Shown: positions 14,436-20,791 of the stretch, piece by piece | How the letters are laid out: every line of letters starts with the position of its first letter | Position numbering within the stretch: the stretch's first letter is position 1 | Source: WHSM01 sp050701635 | Lineage (GTDB): Bacteria > Actinomycetota > Actinomycetes > Mycobacteriales > Micromonosporaceae | Reading direction: 5' to 3' | NCBI GenBank assembly: GCA_050701635.1 | Contig: JBOGDF010000051.1 | Span: 1-20,791 of the forward strand | DNA length: 20,791 bases | Notes under the pieces: generated by a model | Database searches by the model: none | What the model saw: only the letters and a program-made list of their open reading frames with translations | Told to the model about the DNA's origin: nothing | Program-made: the position numbers and the translations under genes

Positions 14436-15591
14436 CGGTCAGGATCAGGCCGCTGGTGGGTACGCCGGTGCCGGCGGTGACCAGCACGTACCCGGGGTCG
14501 GGGAGCTGGTTGGCGGCGGTGCCGCGGAGTTGGCGTACGGCTTCCGCGATTCCGTTCATGCCGTGCAGGTACGCCTCCCCGAGCTGCCCGCCGTGGGGGT
14601 TCACCGGCAGCCGGCCGTCCAGCTCGATCCCGCCGTCGGCGACGAACCCGGGCGCCTCGCCCCGTCCGCAGAAGCCCAGCTCCTCGAGCTGCACCAGCAC
14701 GAACGGCGTGAAGTGGTCGTACAGCACCGCCACGTCCACATCGTCCGGCCCGATACCGGCCTGGCGCCACAGCTGCGCAGCGACCAGCCCCATCTCCGGC
14801 AGGCCGGTCATGTCGTCGCGGTAGTAGCTGTGCATCGTGTACTGGTCCGGGCCGCTGCCCTGCGCCGCGGCGGCCACCACCGCGGGCGGGTGCGGTAGGT
14901 CGCGGGCCCGTTCCGCGCTCACCACCACCAGGGCGACGCCGCCGTCGCTCTCCTGGCAGCAGTCGAGCAGGTGCAGCGGCTCGGCGATCCAGCGCGACGC
15001 CTGGTGGTCGGCCAGGGTGATCGGCTTGCCGTAGAACCACGCCTTCGGGTTGGTGGCGGCGTGCCGGCGGTCCGCCACCGCGACCCGCCCGAAGTCTTCG
15101 CTGGTCGCGCCGTACACGTGCAGATAGCGGCGGGCGAACATCGCCACCGTGGCGGCCGGGGTGGCGAGCCCCATCGGGTAGTGCCAGCTGTTGTCCAGCC
15201 CGGCCGAGGTGGCCTGCGCGGCCGCCCCGCTCTGCACCTGGCCGAACCGGGTGCCGGAGCGTTCGTTGAACGCCCGGTAGCAGACCACCACCTCGGCCAC
15301 CCCGGTCGCCACCGCCATCGCCGCCTGCTGCACGGTGGCGCACGCGGCGCCGCCGCCGTAGCCCACCCGGCTGAAGAACCGCAGCGCCGGTACGCCGACC
15401 TCCCGCGCCACCGCTATCTCGGAGTTGGCGTCCATCGCGAACGTCACCAGTCCGTCCACATCGGACGGTGCCAGCCCGGCGTCGGCGAGCGCGGCGCGTA
15501 CCGCCTCGGCGGCGAGCTGCAGCTCGCTGCGGCCGGATGCCTTGGAGAACTCCGTCGCCCCGATCCCGGCGATCGCCGCCGCGCCCCTCAC
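14428..15591 (-). CDS. ltp2: Ltp2, thiolase-fold steroid side-chain retro-aldolase subunit
   Basis: The 387-residue SCPx/thiolase-like protein matches the length of mycobacterial Ltp2 (386) and its signature stretches: IAGIGATEFSK near the N-terminus, GYGGGAACATVQQAAMAVA, AYLHGMNGIAEAVRQLRG and VLVTAGTGVPTSGLIL at the C-terminus. Ltp2 with the DUF35 domain of ChsH2 cleaves 17-hydroxy-3-oxo-pregnene-carboxyl-CoA to androstenedione and propionyl-CoA. GTG 15591 overlaps the stop of the upstream chsH gene (GTGA) and gives the expected N-terminus; the frame is open about 56 codons further upstream only as a shadow. It is the last gene of the chsE1-chsE2-chsH-ltp2 operon. Confidence 0.95.
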   Translation of the reverse strand: MRGAAAIAGIGATEFSKASGRSELQLAAEAVRAALADAGLAPSDVDGLVTFAMDANSEIAVAREVGVPALRFFSRVGYGGGAACATVQQAAMAVATGVAEVVVCYRAFNERSGTRFGQVQSGAAAQATSAGLDNSWHYPMGLATPAATVAMFARRYLHVYGATSEDFGRVAVADRRHAATNPKAWFYGKPITLADHQASRWIAEPLHLLDCCQESDGGVALVVVSAERARDLPHPPAVVAAAAQGSGPDQYTMHSYYRDDMTGLPEMGLVAAQLWRQAGIGPDDVDVAVLYDHFTPFVLVQLEELGFCGRGEAPGFVADGGIELDGRLPVNPHGGQLGEAYLHGMNGIAEAVRQLRGTAANQLPDPGYVLVTAGTGVPTSGLILTAT

Positions 15592-16928
15592 CGCTGGACC
15601 CTCACGGTCGCGGTCACATGGTCCCCGAGCCGGCAGCTCCCCACGACGCTCACGGTCTCCCCTTCGGCGCGCCCCTTGAAGACCAGCGTGTCGTACGCGT
15701 AGCAGGGCGCCCCGAGCCGCAGCGCGATCTCGCGCACCACCGCGTCCGGACCGGCCCACGAGGTGACATACCGCTGCACCAGCCCCGTAGTCGTGAGGAT
15801 ATTCAGAAAGATGTCCTCCGACCCCCGCGCCACCGCCGCGTCCCGATCATGGTGCACATCCTGAAAGTCCCGCGTAGCGAGAGCCGTACTCACCACAAAC
15901 GTAGGCGTCACCTCCACCCGCACCTCCGGCAGCGCCTCTCCCCCTTCCCACTTGGGGCCCCTTGTGGTGGGATTGGCGTCCCCTTTATGGGCATTTGCGT
16001 CGCCACGAGAGGCCCCAAGTGGGGGGTTAGGGCCGGTACGTGGGCGCCACACGGGGAGCGCCAGGTCGGGGTCGACGTGGTGGTACGCGATCTGGACCGG
16101 CATGCCGATGTGGACCTCGGACGGGTCGGCGTCGACCAGCTCGGCGAGGAACCTTACGCCCTCGGGTAGCGACACGAGGGCCACCACATACGGCACGGTC
16201 CGGCCGGGCATGGGCGGGTGGTGGTGGACGACGTAGCTGAAGACTTCGCCTACGCCGGCGGCGACGGCGTACCCCCGGATGGGTTGTCCACACCTGGGGC
16301 ACATCGGGCCGGGTGGGTGGCGCAGCAGGCCGCACGCGTCGCAGCGTTGGATCCGCAGCTCACCGGCGGCGGTGCCTTCCCAGAAGTACGCGGTGTCCCG
16401 GTTGACCGCCGGCCGCAGCAGCTCGCCCGACGAGCCGCGAGAAGACGGGCGGTATTTCAGCACCCGGAACAGCATCTCGCCGACCGGCTCACCGGCGACG
16501 TACCAAGTGCTGCGGGTGGTGACGAACCAGCCTTCCCCCAGCGCCGTACGCTTCGGCCCGACCACCTGCTCCAGCCGGGACGTCACCGACAGCCGCTCCC
16601 CCAGCCGCAGCTGACGGTGGTACGTCTGCTCGCAGTTGGTCGCCACCACCGAGGTGTAGCCGGCCTCGTCGAGCACCGCCGTCATCACCCCGAGCGGATC
16701 GTCGGCGGTACGTTCGCCGCGCAGCCCGCGCATCGTCCACACCTGGATCATCGCCGGCGGCGCGACCGCACTGTCCGGGTCGGTGTAGCGCGGATTGTCG
16801 TCGCCGAGCGCCTCCACCCAGTGCCGGATCATCGGCAGGTTGACCGGGTCCGGCGCCAGCCGGGGCGCGCTGTCCCCGCGCGCCTTCAGCTTCTCGGCCG
16901 CTTCGAGGATGTCCCCAGACGCAGTCAT
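15588..16928 (-). CDS. chsH2-chsH1: ChsH2-ChsH1 fusion: steroid enoyl-CoA hydratase with DUF35 domain
   Basis: This 446-residue protein combines two proteins that are separate in M. tuberculosis. Residues 1-165 are a MaoC-like domain whose hydratase motif is degenerate (GDDNPRY, Tyr in place of the catalytic His). Residues 170-297 are a DUF35 domain with a zinc ribbon (C196, C199, C210, C213) and an OB-fold. Residues 298-330 are a linker encoded by an inverted-repeat element (15947-16023). Residues 331-446 are a ChsH1-type MaoC domain with the catalytic D354-x4-H359 spacing in STALATRDFQDVHHDRD. The expected reaction is hydration of the C22 dienoyl-CoA from ChsE1-ChsE2; the DUF35 part then partners Ltp2 in retro-aldol cleavage. 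ATG 16928 overlaps the chsE2 stop (ATGA), and the stop overlaps the ltp2 start. Confidence 0.93.
   Translation of the reverse strand: MTASGDILEAAEKLKARGDSAPRLAPDPVNLPMIRHWVEALGDDNPRYTDPDSAVAPPAMIQVWTMRGLRGERTADDPLGVMTAVLDEAGYTSVVATNCEQTYHRQLRLGERLSVTSRLEQVVGPKRTALGEGWFVTTRSTWYVAGEPVGEMLFRVLKYRPSSRGSSGELLRPAVNRDTAYFWEGTAAGELRIQRCDACGLLRHPPGPMCPRCGQPIRGYAVAAGVGEVFSYVVHHHPPMPGRTVPYVVALVSLPEGVRFLAELVDADPSEVHIGMPVQIAYHHVDPDLALPVWRPRTGPNPPLGASRGDANAHKGDANPTTRGPKWEGGEALPEVRVEVTPTFVVSTALATRDFQDVHHDRDAAVARGSEDIFLNILTTTGLVQRYVTSWAGPDAVVREIALRLGAPCYAYDTLVFKGRAEGETVSVVGSCRLGDHVTATVRVQR
15947..16023. repeat. 77-bp inverted-repeat element inside the chsH2-chsH1 reading frame
   Basis: Left end 15947-15967 and right end 16003-16023 are 21-base inverted copies with two mismatches; both have CCCACTTGGGGCC at the outer side when read inward. 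Between them are two related direct blocks, ATTGGCGTC and ATTTGCGTC, which on the minus strand encode GDANAHKGDANP. The element is open in the chsH frame and encodes most of the linker at residues 298-330. A G-rich run (16021-16026) flanks the right end. The outer sequence CCCAAGTGGGG is shared with the element at 9735-9810. Confidence 0.85.
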
Positions 16929-18070
16929 CGTGGGACTCGTGGGAGGCCGAGGCCGAGGGTGGCGATCAACTCGCGCTGCACCTCGTTCACCCCGCCTCCG
17001 AAGGTGAGTACGAGATTCCGCTTCGCGTGCAGGTCCAACCAGCGCGCCAGCTCGTCGGTGGCGGGGTCGGACGGGTCGCCGTACCGCCCGATCAGGCCTT
17101 CGACCTGGCGGTTGAGGTACTGCAGGCGTTCGGAGGCGTACACCTTGGTGGCGGACGCGTCGGCGACCGCGACCGCGCCGGACGAGGCGACCTTCCAGTT
17201 GAGCAGCTCGTTGACCCGGTGGCTGGCGTACGCCTCACCGAGCAGCCGGCGTACGTCGGGGCGGTCCATGACGCCGCCCGCCACCGCCCAGTCGCGGAAC
17301 CTGCCGTACAGGCCGGCGATCCAGCCGGCGGGGCCGAGCATCACGCGCTCGTGGTTGAGCTGGGTGGTGATCAGCTTCCAGCCGGCATTCTCCTCGCCGA
17401 CCAGCATCGACGCAGGCACCCGGATGTCGGAGTAGTACGTGGCGTTCACGTGGTGGGCGCCGTCGCAGGTGATGATCGGGGTCCACGAGAAGCCCGGGTC
17501 GGTGGTGTCGACGATCAGGATCGAGATCCCCTTGTGCTTCGGCGCCGCCGGATCGGTACGCGCCGCCAGCCAGACGTAGTCGGCGTCGTGCGCGCCGGTG
17601 GTGAAGATCTTCTGCCCGTTGACGAGGTAGTGGTCGCCGTCGCGTACCGCCGTGGTACGCAGCGACGCCAGATCGGTGCCGGCCTCCGGCTCGGTGTACC
17701 CGATGGCGAAGTGGAGCTCCCCGGACAGGATCCCCGGCAGAAACTTCGAGCGCTGCGCGTCGGTGCCGTACCGCATCAGGGTGGGGCCGACGGTCTGCAG
17801 CGTGACGTACGGCAGCGGCACGTACGCCCGCGCCGCCTCGTTGACGAAGATCTGCTGCTCCACGTCGCCGAAACCGCGGCCCCCGTACTCGACGGGCCAG
17901 CCGACGCCGAGCCAGCCGTCGCGGCCGAGCCGGCGTACCACGTCGCGGTAGACGGTGCCGTGCCGGTCGGTGAGCATCGCCTCGCGGTCCTCGGCGGTGA
18001 GCAGCCCGGCGAAGTACGTACGCAGCTCGGCCTGCAGCGCCAGCTGTGCATCGGTGAGTTCTAGGAACAC
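16925..18070 (-). CDS. chsE2: ChsE2 (FadE29-like), catalytic chain of steroid acyl-CoA dehydrogenase
   Basis: The 381-residue acyl-CoA dehydrogenase is close in length to mycobacterial ChsE2 (387). With ChsE1 it forms an alpha2beta2 enzyme that dehydrogenates the three-carbon side chain of the C22 steroid-CoA. Flavin- and substrate-binding stretches are FAIGYTEPEAGTDLASL (121-137) and NGQKIFTTGAHDADYVWLAAR (151-171). The catalytic base is E241 in QLNHERVMLGP, the isovaleryl-type position and the same number I recall for the mycobacterial enzyme; the medium-chain position reads F-G-G-G. GTG 18070 follows GGGAGG and overlaps the chsE1 stop by 10 bases. The longer frame upstream is a shadow of chsE1. 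Confidence 0.94.
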   Translation of the reverse strand: MFLELTDAQLALQAELRTYFAGLLTAEDREAMLTDRHGTVYRDVVRRLGRDGWLGVGWPVEYGGRGFGDVEQQIFVNEAARAYVPLPYVTLQTVGPTLMRYGTDAQRSKFLPGILSGELHFAIGYTEPEAGTDLASLRTTAVRDGDHYLVNGQKIFTTGAHDADYVWLAARTDPAAPKHKGISILIVDTTDPGFSWTPIITCDGAHHVNATYYSDIRVPASMLVGEENAGWKLITTQLNHERVMLGPAGWIAGLYGRFRDWAVAGGVMDRPDVRRLLGEAYASHRVNELLNWKVASSGAVAVADASATKVYASERLQYLNRQVEGLIGRYGDPSDPATDELARWLDLHAKRNLVLTFGGGVNEVQRELIATLGLGLPRVPR

Positions 18071-19122
18071 GCGCGCCTCCCGAGCTGGTCCAGCCGATGA
18101 CTCGCCCCGCCCACGAAGCGGGCCAGATCCTTCAGGTAGGAGGCGTACCGGTGCAGCGGGTACGTCACGTCGACCCCGAGCCCGCCGTGCAGGTGGTGGC
18201 AGGTCTGGGCGACGGTCGGCCCGTACTCGGCGAGCCAGTACGCCGCGATGTCGAGGTCGGAGTCCGGGTCGATGCCGGTGGCCAGCCGCCACACCGCCGA
18301 CCAGGTCGTCAGGTGCAGCGTCTGGGCCGCGAGGTAGACGTCGGCGATCTGCTGCGACACCGCCTGGAAGGTGGCGAGCGGTCTGCCGAACTGTTCCCGC
18401 TTGGTCAGGTGGTCGCTGGTCAGAGACAACATTCCGGCGAGTACGCCGTCCCCGGCGGCGCACGCACCGGCCAGCGCGTACCGGTGCAGGTCGGTGACCG
18501 CGTCGGTGCCGCCGCCGAGCGCCACCGCCGGCGCCGACTCCAGCCGTACGGTGTACTCCGGCGCGTCCCCCGAGCTGTGGCTCGGCGTCACCGTCACCCC
18601 CGGCCCGGCCGGATCCACCAGCACGACCCCGTTCGCGGTCGGCACCAGGACGCGGTACGCGGCGGCGGCGTACGGCACCCCGACCAGCAGCCCGTCGACG
18701 CGCCCGTCTCGTACGGTGGCGCGCGGCGGCGCGGGCAGCGGGTTGCCCGGCTCGCGCAGGCCGGCGGTGAGCACCCGGCCCGGCTCGGCGAGCAGCTCGT
18801 CCTGCAGCGCGTCCGACCCGTGCCGGAGGATCGGGAACACCCCCAGGGCGAACGTCGCCATCGCGGGTACGACGGCGACCCGCCGCCCCACCTCGGCCAG
18901 CACCACGGCGGCTTCGACGAATCCGAGCCCGTCGCCGCCGAGCCGTTCGGGGAGCGCCAGCGACAGCAGGCCGGCCTCGCCGAGCGCCTTCCAGGCGGCT
19001 TCGTCGTAGCCCCCGGGACCCAGATCGGGTGCCCCCGTGCTCGGGTCCACGCCGGCCCGGGCCAGCACGGTGCCGGTCAGGTCAGCGATCGCGCGCTGAG
19101 TGTCGTCGAAGCTGAAATCCAC
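18061..19122 (-). CDS. chsE1: ChsE1 (FadE28-like), second chain of steroid acyl-CoA dehydrogenase
   Basis: The 353-residue acyl-CoA dehydrogenase homologue resembles mycobacterial ChsE1/FadE28 (339). It has N-terminal FDDTQRAIADL, the central ALPERLGGDGLGFVEAAVVLAE, and the C-terminal KREQFGRPLATFQAVSQQIADVY and HHLHGGLGVDVTYPLHRYASYLKD. It lacks a catalytic Glu at both usual positions, as expected for the partner chain that completes the shared active site and FAD site with ChsE2. GTG 19122 is preceded by AAGGAG on the minus strand. It is the first gene of the igr-type operon, and a perfect KstR-type operator lies 30 bases upstream of its start codon, at 19153-19166. Its C-terminus overlaps chsE2. 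Confidence 0.93.
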   Translation of the reverse strand: MDFSFDDTQRAIADLTGTVLARAGVDPSTGAPDLGPGGYDEAAWKALGEAGLLSLALPERLGGDGLGFVEAAVVLAEVGRRVAVVPAMATFALGVFPILRHGSDALQDELLAEPGRVLTAGLREPGNPLPAPPRATVRDGRVDGLLVGVPYAAAAYRVLVPTANGVVLVDPAGPGVTVTPSHSSGDAPEYTVRLESAPAVALGGGTDAVTDLHRYALAGACAAGDGVLAGMLSLTSDHLTKREQFGRPLATFQAVSQQIADVYLAAQTLHLTTWSAVWRLATGIDPDSDLDIAAYWLAEYGPTVAQTCHHLHGGLGVDVTYPLHRYASYLKDLARFVGGASHRLDQLGRRACS

Positions 19123-19152
19123 GCCCGGCTCCTTCCGCGTGCACCCCGCAAT

Positions 19153-19166
19153 TGAAACCTGTTCTA
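19153..19166. promoter_or_regulatory. KstR-type operator upstream of chsE1, overlapping the DGAT stop codon
   Basis: TGAAACCTGTTCTA fits TNNAACNNGTTNNA at every fixed base. Its last three bases (19164-19166) are the reverse complement of the TAG stop of the acyltransferase gene, so the operator and the end of the upstream coding sequence share bases. Only 41 bases separate the DGAT stop from the chsE1 start, so this operator implies a promoter of its own for chsE1. Confidence 0.85.
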
Positions 19167-20564
19167 CCCCGCACCGGCAACCCTCGGCACAAGATCATCC
19201 AGGGCCGGACCGAGGTGGTCGGCCAACGACCACAGCTCCGGTACGCGTTCCCGGCAGGCGATCAGCCCGACGTCGAGCTGGCCTCCGTGCGAGAGCACCG
19301 TGATGTTCAGGCCGGCCTGGTGGAACACCGGGCCGAGCGGATACATCCCCACCACCCGGGCCCCGAGCAGGTAGATCGGCACCGGCGGGCCGGGCACGTT
19401 GGAGATCACCAGGTTGTAGACCACGGGGTGCCGGTCGGCGAGCCGCAGCGCGGAGTACGCGCGTACCGCCAGGCCGAACGTGGTGGGGGCGGCGAAGGCG
19501 GCCCAGTCCTGCAGCAGCCGGGCGTCGATAGAACGGTGGTGCTCCTTCGCCGCCCGGTTGCTCGCCGCGATCGCGCGCAGCCGCTCCACCGGATCCTCGA
19601 TGTCGGTACGCAGCGCCACGAACATCCCGGTCACCCGGTTGACGCCGTCGCCGTCCTGCGTACCGGTGCCGTGCAGCGACACCGGCACCATCCCGACCAG
19701 CGACGCCTCGGGCAGCTCGGCGCGCTCGGCGAGGTAGCGGCGGAGCGCCCCGGCGCAGACCGCCAGCACCACGTCGTTGACGGTGGTGCCGTACTCCCGC
19801 TTGAGCTGTTTCACCCGGTCGAGGTCGAGCCGGGCGAAGCCGACCGCACGGTGCGGGGTGATGGTGCCGTTCAGCGAGGTACGCGGCGCGGTGAACGGCG
19901 CCGGCATCGCCTGCCCGCGCCGGGCGCGGCCGATCCACGCCGGCAGCAGACCGACCGTGGCGGGCAGCAGCTTCGCCAATCGCAGCGGCCGCTGGGCGAC
20001 CTCGGCGAGCCCGCCGACGAACATGCTCAGCACGCCGGGCTGCTCAGCGGGGGGTGGCCGCTCCGCGATCGGCGGCAGCGCGCCCGGGTCCGGAGAGCAC
20101 AGGTACGACATCAGGTTGGCGCCGGTCACCCCGTCCACCGTGGCGTGGTGCATCTTCGCCAGCAGCGCCACCGCCCCGGGCGGGAAACCCTCGCCGAGCC
20201 CCTCCAGATACCAGATCTCCCACAGCGGCCGGCTCCGGTCCAGCGGCTGCCCGGCGATGTGCGCGGACACCTCGGCGAGCTGCCCGCGGCCGCCGGGCGC
20301 CGGCACCCCGACCCGGTGTACGTGGCGCTCGATGTCGAACTCCGGATCGTCCACCCACACCGGGTGGGACGGATTGAACGCCGTGGTGTACGGCCGCCGC
20401 ACAAACGCCGGCAGCACCTCGACCCGGTGCCGCAGCTCGGCGCGGAACCGCTCGAAGTCGTACCCGTCGCTGGGCTCCACCACGATCAACGCGCAGACGT
20501 GCATCAGCTGCGCCGCGCTCTCCAGGTAGAGGAAGCTGGCATCCAATCCGCTGAGCCGCTTCAT
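19164..20564 (-). CDS. Wax ester synthase / diacylglycerol acyltransferase (WS/DGAT, Tgs family)
   Basis: The 466-residue protein is a membrane-associated acyltransferase that joins acyl-CoA to long-chain alcohols or diacylglycerol, making storage wax esters or triacylglycerol. Diagnostic motifs are the catalytic HHATVDG (139-145, HHxxxDG), RPLWEIW (112-118), NDVVLAV (263-269) and the N-terminal LSGLDASFLYLE. Length is normal for the family (about 450-490). ATG 20564 gives the typical M-x-x-L-S-x-x-D-x-x-F start, but the Shine-Dalgarno is weak. It occupies the place that cyp125 has upstream of chsE1 in mycobacteria. A KstR-type site 21 bases upstream suggests co-induction with steroid use, perhaps to store the propionyl- and acetyl-CoA derived lipid. 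The substrate cannot be read from sequence. Confidence 0.93.
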   Translation of the reverse strand: MKRLSGLDASFLYLESAAQLMHVCALIVVEPSDGYDFERFRAELRHRVEVLPAFVRRPYTTAFNPSHPVWVDDPEFDIERHVHRVGVPAPGGRGQLAEVSAHIAGQPLDRSRPLWEIWYLEGLGEGFPPGAVALLAKMHHATVDGVTGANLMSYLCSPDPGALPPIAERPPPAEQPGVLSMFVGGLAEVAQRPLRLAKLLPATVGLLPAWIGRARRGQAMPAPFTAPRTSLNGTITPHRAVGFARLDLDRVKQLKREYGTTVNDVVLAVCAGALRRYLAERAELPEASLVGMVPVSLHGTGTQDGDGVNRVTGMFVALRTDIEDPVERLRAIAASNRAAKEHHRSIDARLLQDWAAFAAPTTFGLAVRAYSALRLADRHPVVYNLVISNVPGPPVPIYLLGARVVGMYPLGPVFHQAGLNITVLSHGGQLDVGLIACRERVPELWSLADHLGPALDDLVPRVAGAG

Positions 20565-20585
20565 CCGGTCAGCCTAGTCAATTCT

Positions 20586-20599
20586 TAGAACGCGTTCTA
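20586..20599. promoter_or_regulatory. Perfectly palindromic KstR-type operator (DGAT / edge gene)
   Basis: TAGAACGCGTTCTA fits TNNAACNNGTTNNA and is a perfect 14-bp palindrome. It lies between the divergent starts of the acyltransferase gene (20564) and the rightmost gene (20621), 21 bases from each. Confidence 0.88.
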
Positions 20600-20620
20600 G
20601 TCTCCGGTAGGATGACCGTC

Positions 20621-20791
20621 ATGCGGTACGCCACCCGCCAGGCCGCCGGCCTCGCGCTGACCCTCAACGCGCTGCGTCCGGTGCCGGGCGGCTGGGCCGG
20701 GATCCCGTCGTTCTTCGCCGGCTGGCTCACCACCGAGCTGGCGCCGCACCTGCTCGCCGCCGGCGCGCTCGACACCGCGGCGCACCTGGCC
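20621..20791 (+). CDS. Unidentified gene, N-terminal fragment (possible alpha/beta hydrolase)
   Basis: The open frame runs to the window edge and encodes at least 57 residues beginning MRYATRQAAGLALTLNALRP, then PGGWAGIPSFFAGWLTTELAPHLLAAGALDT. ATG 20621 is chosen because GGTAGGA lies at a suitable distance; an in-frame ATG at 20612 (MTVMRYATRQ) is the alternative. The Ala/Leu-rich segments could be membrane-associated helices. I do not firmly recognise the family. Some actinobacterial lipases/esterases of the alpha/beta hydrolase family carry a similar N-terminal segment and occur beside WS/DGAT genes, so an esterase is a guess. The palindromic KstR-type site directly upstream suggests it belongs to the steroid regulon. 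Confidence 0.65.
   Translation, partial: MRYATRQAAGLALTLNALRPVPGGWAGIPSFFAGWLTTELAPHLLAAGALDTAAHLA

Noticed and set aside
1..20791. tRNA, rRNA, transposase or integrase genes
   Set aside because: None could be recognised; no transposase-like protein appears among the plausible genes.

Overview
The window is a dense, very GC-rich actinobacterial gene cluster for steroid (sterol) catabolism. Several features point to an actinomycete, possibly Micromonosporaceae-like: GTG/TTG starts, stop/start overlaps, the HsaA-G/KshAB/KstD/ChsE-ChsH-Ltp2 gene set, KstR-type operators, and short GC-rich interspersed repeats. The genus is an inference and no taxonomic marker gene is present.

Layout. (1) 1-1638, plus strand: two acyl-CoA dehydrogenase genes, the first cut by the window edge, separated by an 80-bp tandem duplication. 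(2) 1639-3472: a low-GC insert-like stretch with a frameshifted remnant of a TetR-type regulator and an intact Fic-domain gene. (3) 3469-7020, minus strand: hsaA-hsaD-hsaC-hsaB. (4) 7168-9693, plus strand: kshA, a small cysteine-rich ORF, kshB. (5) 9815-12622, minus strand: hsaE-hsaG-hsaF. (6) 12750-14420, plus strand: kstD. (7) 14428-19122, minus strand: chsE1-chsE2-chsH2::chsH1-ltp2, i.e. the mycobacterial igr operon order without cyp125, with chsH2 and chsH1 fused into one gene. (8) 19164-20564, minus strand: a wax ester synthase/diacylglycerol acyltransferase. (9) 20621 to the edge, plus strand: the start of an unidentified gene.

How the genes work together (from known family functions). 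ChsE1-ChsE2, ChsH2::H1 and Ltp2 remove the last three-carbon side-chain fragment of a sterol-derived C22 acyl-CoA, giving androstenedione and propionyl-CoA. KstD and KshAB open ring B. HsaAB, HsaC and HsaD hydroxylate, cleave and hydrolyse ring A. HsaE, HsaF and HsaG convert the released C6 dienoate to pyruvate and propionyl-CoA. The partial ACAD pair at the left edge may belong to ring C/D (HIP) degradation. No cyp125, kstR, nat or fadD gene lies in the window.

Regulation. Five 14-bp sequences match the KstR consensus TNNAACNNGTTNNA exactly, and one more is degenerate. They lie in the divergent promoter regions hsaA/kshA (two), hsaE/kstD (one plus the degenerate one) and DGAT/edge gene (one), and just upstream of chsE1 (one).

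Most interesting points: the single-polypeptide ChsH2-ChsH1 whose linker is encoded by a 77-bp inverted-repeat element; a dispersed GC-rich repeat that begins at or overlaps the TGA stop codon of three different genes; the tandem duplication of one of these repeats including a ribosome binding site; and the foreign-looking Fic gene inside a catabolic cluster.
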